From Lineus longissimus (lineage: Eukaryota; Nemertea; Pilidiophora; Heteronemertea; Lineidae): DNA of 64,000 bases. Numbering within the stretch: position 1 is the first letter of the stretch; each line of letters begins with the position of its first letter. Below the pieces are notes generated by a model. That model was not told the origin of the DNA and made no database searches. It was given only the letters and a program-made list of their open reading frames with translations. The position numbers were made by a program, and so were the translations under genes. The stretch covers positions 10,724,501-10,788,500 of the forward strand of contig NC_088320.1 of assembly GCF_910592395.1 (NCBI RefSeq), given 5' to 3'. This document shows, in pieces, positions 60,249 through 64,000 of the stretch.

Positions 60249-61546
60249 AATGCAGCGGTCAATTCTAACTCTGACACCCCCACCTCAGGGGTCGACGCTA
60301 ATGCGACGCCGGATTAGTGTCGCATCCTGAGGGTTAAGAAAAAATCAGACAGTCGAACCTCTGGCGTATTGGGAAAAGAGTAGCATCGAATTTCCGTCGT
60401 AGGTCTGATATTAAAAGCAATTGTCTTTGGTGAATTCTTGTCGACGAAGTTGCGACAGGCATGTCGAACAAGCGTCGCATTCCTGACGAACTGCCACGGC
60501 CCATCCCAGACATGCCCAGACACGTTTTTGGAGCTGGGCAGCATCATGGACAGCAGGTGAGTGGAGTGCTTAGAATGTTTTCTAGTATATCCAGCTGTAG
60601 TGAAAAGATTGATTGATCTCTCCAGCAGTGTCATGCGTCGGGATATCTGTAGATTGTTATGGTTCCTTTTTTTGGCGAAGACATTGGTGATTCACGGAGT
60701 TCGGAGGTGGTTTTTGTGTGAAATTGAGCCGTCAAAATTGACAATATTCCAAGATGGCGGCCTCCATGTCTCTGACCGGAAGCAGTTGAGAGATCGTCAA
60801 TTTGGCCGACTAATGCCATTTCAGAGGTGGTTACTGAACTATAGATAGCTTCATCACATTGTTGAATAACTGCTGAAAGTTTAATTTATGCATATGCATG
60901 CTCGAAAGCGATTGCAAGTGGACAACATTTGCACTGCACTGTTGGTGTACACAATAACGTACACATTCGATTGTCGGATGACCAACTTCCATTGAACCAT
61001 AAAAACAACGAATACCATTATACCTTGAGTTGTGGAGCTGGCTTATTAACTACATGCTTCCATGCCTGTCCCTGGTGTAGAGGCGCAGGCAGGAGCCGAG
61101 GGTGATTGTGCTGTTTCTCACCCCACCCCAGAATTTTTCAAAAGGACTTTGAAATTTTGACAAGAGATGGATCTAAGACTCCCAACTAATAAATCTGGTG
61201 TAAATGAAGTGGTCAGGGTGAGCTGGTCAGGGGTAGAACCCTTTTGCCACCATCGACATTCCTGTACCTTACTTGCATAGATAGTGTAGGCCTAGGCCTA
61301 CATTCGGCGTTCAGGATTCTGTCAGGTGAAAAAAAGGTGACGTTCTGAACTTCAGGATTCTGTCAGGTGGAAAAAAGGTGACGTTCTGAACTTGACCACA
61401 GGAAGAAAGAGTGAAATCCTGGAGTAGAAGTTAAAAGTTCTGGGTGAACAAGTGTCGATTCCTGGACGTCCTTATATCTTCCAGGTGTCGCATAAGTGTC
61501 GAATGTCTGAAGGGGGGGGGGTCAGAGTTACAATTGACCGCTGCAT
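60249..61546. mobile_element. Non-autonomous inverted-repeat element
   Basis: TGCAGCGGTCAATTCTAACT at the left matches the complement at the right (AGTTACAATTGACCGCTGCA at about 61524-61543) and continues through CTCTGACCCCC. About 1.3 kb. Both ends are rich in GTGTCGCAT/GTGTCGAAT words. A 41-bp tandem duplication lies at 61313-61393. No gene. Confidence 0.68.
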
Positions 61547-61594
61547 AAGGCAAATGTAACGATATATGCCACATGTGGTATCGAGTGACAAGGA

Positions 61595-61954
61595 GGATCT
61601 CGCGGCTTTAACACCAGACATCTAACAATTGGACGAGTACAACAGATCTTACCTGATCTGGACCGAGACACGAAGACAACCCCGTTAGGAAAACGCTGGG
61701 TTTACCAACAACGACTTTCCAAGATGTTCTGGATTAGATGGACGAACGAGTACATGCTGGAGCTGAACGCATTACCGAAATGGGTTGAAGCACAACCTAA
61801 CCTTAAAGTTGGAGATGTGGTTCTGTTGGATGATGATCAAAAGAGACAAGATTGGTTGCTGGGAAGAATTACAGATGTTTTTCAAGGAAGGAATGGTTTA
61901 GTTCGCTCAGTGAATGTAAAGACGTTGGATAGGAGCAAATTGTTATCCCAGTAG
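61595..61954 (+). pseudogene. BEL/Pao integrase C-terminal fragment (BEL-4)
   Basis: It begins in one frame (TIGRVQQILPDLDRDTKTTP) and continues in frame with KMFWIRWTNEYMLELNALPK and VGDVVLLDDDQKRQDWLLGR, the C-terminal domain of BEL/Pao pol. The stop is at 61952-61954. The rest of the element is missing. Confidence 0.75.
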
Positions 61955-62216
61955 GGTGTGACTGTCTTCAGTGTCACATATGGCTAACACGGGATTGGTC
62001 GGTGCGGGGGTTCAATGGCGCGCAGAAAGAGCAAGGCGAAGACCGAATTTTGTACGAAAGAAATCAAGAAATATATGGAAGAATTGTTATGTTAAACAAC
62101 GAGTATAATCTATAGTTACCAAGTGGTAGAAGGAGCGTAGTTATAAGTATAGAATAGAGACTTTCAACTGTGTAAAATGCGGTAAAAGATGAGTAAATGA
62201 AATGGCCAGGGCCATT
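61955..62216. other. Non-coding spacer
   Basis: Probably 3' remnant of BEL-4 (TGTCACATATGG near 61970 could start an LTR), but without a partner this is not provable. Confidence 0.3.
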
Positions 62217-63190
62217 GTGCTCACCTCATGTGGAGGAAAGATGGCTAAAGAGCATGGTATTGTGTCATGTCCAAGCAATTACAATTTCCCCAAAATCGCC
62301 AATTTACAGTACATTCGACCTCTGTGACCTTAAAAAGTAGGTCAAATCAAAGAAGACCCGGGTGACACATTGAATGGTTGTTAGAATTAGATGTACCTAT
62401 GATATAAAATTGGTGCCAATCGGGCAAGTCATTACTAGGAATAATGGCATTTTGAAGAATTTAGGATTTGGCCCCCTCCCTGGAGGCCAAACGGCAAATC
62501 AGATCGCACCAAACTTCGGTACCTGAGATCACCTGACCAAGGGGTACATGTGTACTTAATTTGTGATCAATAGTCATTGCAGTTAAGAAACGTGCCATAG
62601 TTACGGCCTGACGGCGAATTTACGCCATTTGACCTCTGTGACCTTGACAAGAAGGTCAAATTAAAAACCTGTGTGACATATACTGTATCGTGGTTAGATG
62701 TACCCGTGATATCAAATTGGTGGCAATAGGGCAAGAAGTTAAGGAATAATCACATTTTTAAGGTTTTTGGATTTTGCCCCCTGGTGGTCAAGTGGTGAAT
62801 CATATTGGACCAAACTTCGGTCCCTGAGATCACCTGACTAAGGGGTAAATGTGTACCAAATTTGGTATCAATAGTCATTGCAGTTTAGAAACGTGCCATC
62901 GTTACATCCTAACGGCCAATTTACACCATTTGACCTCTGTGACCTTGAAAAGGAGGTCAAATCAAAAACCCGGAGGATATATGATGCACCTTTGCTAGAA
63001 GTACCTACCATATTTTTTTCAAAATTTCCGGACTACTATTAAGGGAGATATTGCATATTTTCACTTTTAACGTTTGGCCCCCTGGTGGCCAAACCATGAA
63101 ACGAATCGGACTGAAACTTAGTCTCCAAGGTGTCATTACATAAGGGTACATGTGTACCAAGTTTCAACTCAATAGCTCTAACAGTTACGA
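62217..63190 (+). repeat. Three-unit tandem array with TGACCT half-sites
   Basis: Three units of about 305 bp repeat the order TGACCTCTGTGACCTT, AGGTCAAAT, CCAAACTTCGGT(A/C)CCTGAGATC, GAAACGTGCC. The units are diverged, so this is an old duplication. No coding function. Confidence 0.82.
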
Positions 63191-63203
63191 AACGTGCCCT
63201 GCT

Positions 63204-63237
63204 AACGGACGACGGACGACGACGGACGACGACGACG

Positions 63238-63317
<80 letters not shown>

Positions 63318-63327
63318 ACGACGGACG
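63204..63327 (+). repeat. GAC trinucleotide microsatellite
   Basis: Almost pure (GAC)n with GGAC interruptions at both ends. It gives poly-Asp, poly-Arg and poly-Ser frames on both strands that are not genes. Confidence 0.97.
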
Positions 63328-63342
63328 CCACGGTATGGGATA

Positions 63343-63368
63343 AGCTCACCTCTGCTAAGAGGTGAGCT
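63343..63368. repeat. Perfect hairpin after the GAC array
   Basis: AGCTCACCTCT and AGAGGTGAGCT pair perfectly around GCTA. CTAA overlaps the end. It marks the end of the tandem-array element. Confidence 0.8.
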
Positions 63369-63492
63369 AAAAACAATCAGATCCCCGCGCCCTGGCTGCT
63401 CGAAGGATGCGCCAGAACCAGAATGAGATGCACGTAGAGATGCACGTGATGATGTACGTAGAGATGCTCGTGACGATGTACATAGCGCAGGC

Positions 63493-64000
63493 ATGCATAC
63501 GGAAGACGATGCAGTAGTAGGCCTACCCAACCTCGGAGTGTTCGATGATGATGATGTTGATGATGCACGCGAGAAAAGCTCTGATTATGAGGTGAGAGAA
63601 TGGAGAGCACAGAAAGCCATAGATAAAGCAGGGTTTACAAAGGCAAGAAGGAAACTGGCATCGTTGTTGGACGATGTGTTGGAAGAATTTGACCAGGCCC
63701 AGGACGTTGATAGGGATGCATCTTTGAATGAAGATACCCGGAGTAAAGTAAAAGCAGCTGCCAAGAAAGTTGACAATGCTCAAGAGAGGGCAATGAGAAC
63801 AATGACGAAGTTGACCTATGCATATTTGGACACTGGAAAACTTAAGGAGTTTGACAAAATCTCTGAGGAGATGAAAATGATTGTGCAAGATTATGACACG
63901 ATGAGTAAGAAACTTGAGGAGTTCTATGCCTCAACAAAGAAAAAGGTTGAGAAAAGACCAGTCACCAGTACTCCAAGTAGATCAACCCGTGCTACAACCA
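63493..64000 (+). CDS. Gag-like reading frame, runs off the window
   Basis: The frame is open from 63427 to the window end; ATG 63493 is the first Met. Before it the open frame has a repeat of DARRDARDDV. The protein is acidic, then strongly helical and charged (REWRAQKAIDKAGFTKARRK, LASLLDDVLEEFDQ, ISEEMKMIVQDYDTMSKKLE). It ends in a Ser/Thr/Arg-rich segment. The layout resembles the N-terminal part of BEL/Pao gag. A host coiled-coil protein cannot be excluded. At least 169 residues. Confidence 0.55.
   Translation, partial: MHTEDDAVVGLPNLGVFDDDDVDDAREKSSDYEVREWRAQKAIDKAGFTKARRKLASLLDDVLEEFDQAQDVDRDASLNEDTRSKVKAAAKKVDNAQERAMRTMTKLTYAYLDTGKLKEFDKISEEMKMIVQDYDTMSKKLEEFYASTKKKVEKRPVTSTPSRSTRATT

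Noticed and set aside
63039-63610. Poly-Ser, poly-Asp and poly-Arg frames
   Set aside because: Products of the GAC microsatellite in different frames.

Overview
This window comes from a eukaryotic genome, most likely a marine invertebrate animal. It carries Ty3/Gypsy, BEL/Pao, PIF/Harbinger, Ginger, CR1/L2-type LINE and Maverick/Polinton elements, with GT-AG introns and large microsatellites. I found no rRNA, tRNA or CRISPR array, and no host gene I can defend except one possible signal-peptide exon at 51212. The window is essentially nested mobile DNA. The species cannot be fixed from the sequence.

Layout. 1-23338: three elements nested inside each other. An old Gypsy integrase (1-50, resuming at 22099) was hit by a second Gypsy element (51-22093; LTRs of 151 bp; target duplication GGTCT). 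That element's integrase was hit in turn by a 16.2-kb Maverick/Polinton (4708-20879; target duplication GCAGCA). 24167-34855: a broken PIF/Harbinger transposon (Myb-like protein on +, DDE transposase on -) whose Myb gene is split by a BEL/Pao element on the minus strand (25590-32552; duplication AAGCC). 35068-38547: a gag-only LTR element whose two end copies are inverted. 38965-40261: a LINE fragment split by a second, 5'-truncated LINE. 42298-49111: a second BEL/Pao element (duplication GTATC). 51212-57651: an intron-containing Ginger-type transposase with a C-terminal OTU protease domain, carrying two small inverted-repeat elements. 57868-61954: remnants of two further BEL/Pao elements around another inverted-repeat element. 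62217-63370: a three-unit tandem array ending in a GAC microsatellite and a hairpin. 63493-64000: the start of a gag-like reading frame that runs off the window.

The Polinton is the most informative part. Its inverted repeats are about 1 kb and each carries a copy of the same 115-residue gene. Between them lie protein-primed DNA polymerase B, an integrase, major and minor capsid proteins, a packaging ATPase and a set of small membrane, coiled-coil and candidate fibre proteins. Together these make a self-replicating, probably virion-forming element. It is recently dead: polymerase and one membrane protein have one premature stop each, and capsid, ATPase and one small protein have one frameshift each. 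I see no adenain-type protease.

Almost every Polinton gene starts in the same context, an A/T tract followed by TATAAATAAATG or AAATAAATG. This fuses a TATA-like box, an AATAAA poly(A) signal and the start codon. The element also encodes a zinc-ribbon protein that may resemble poxvirus-type late transcription factors. My main hypothesis is that this Polinton lineage has its own late-gene expression code.
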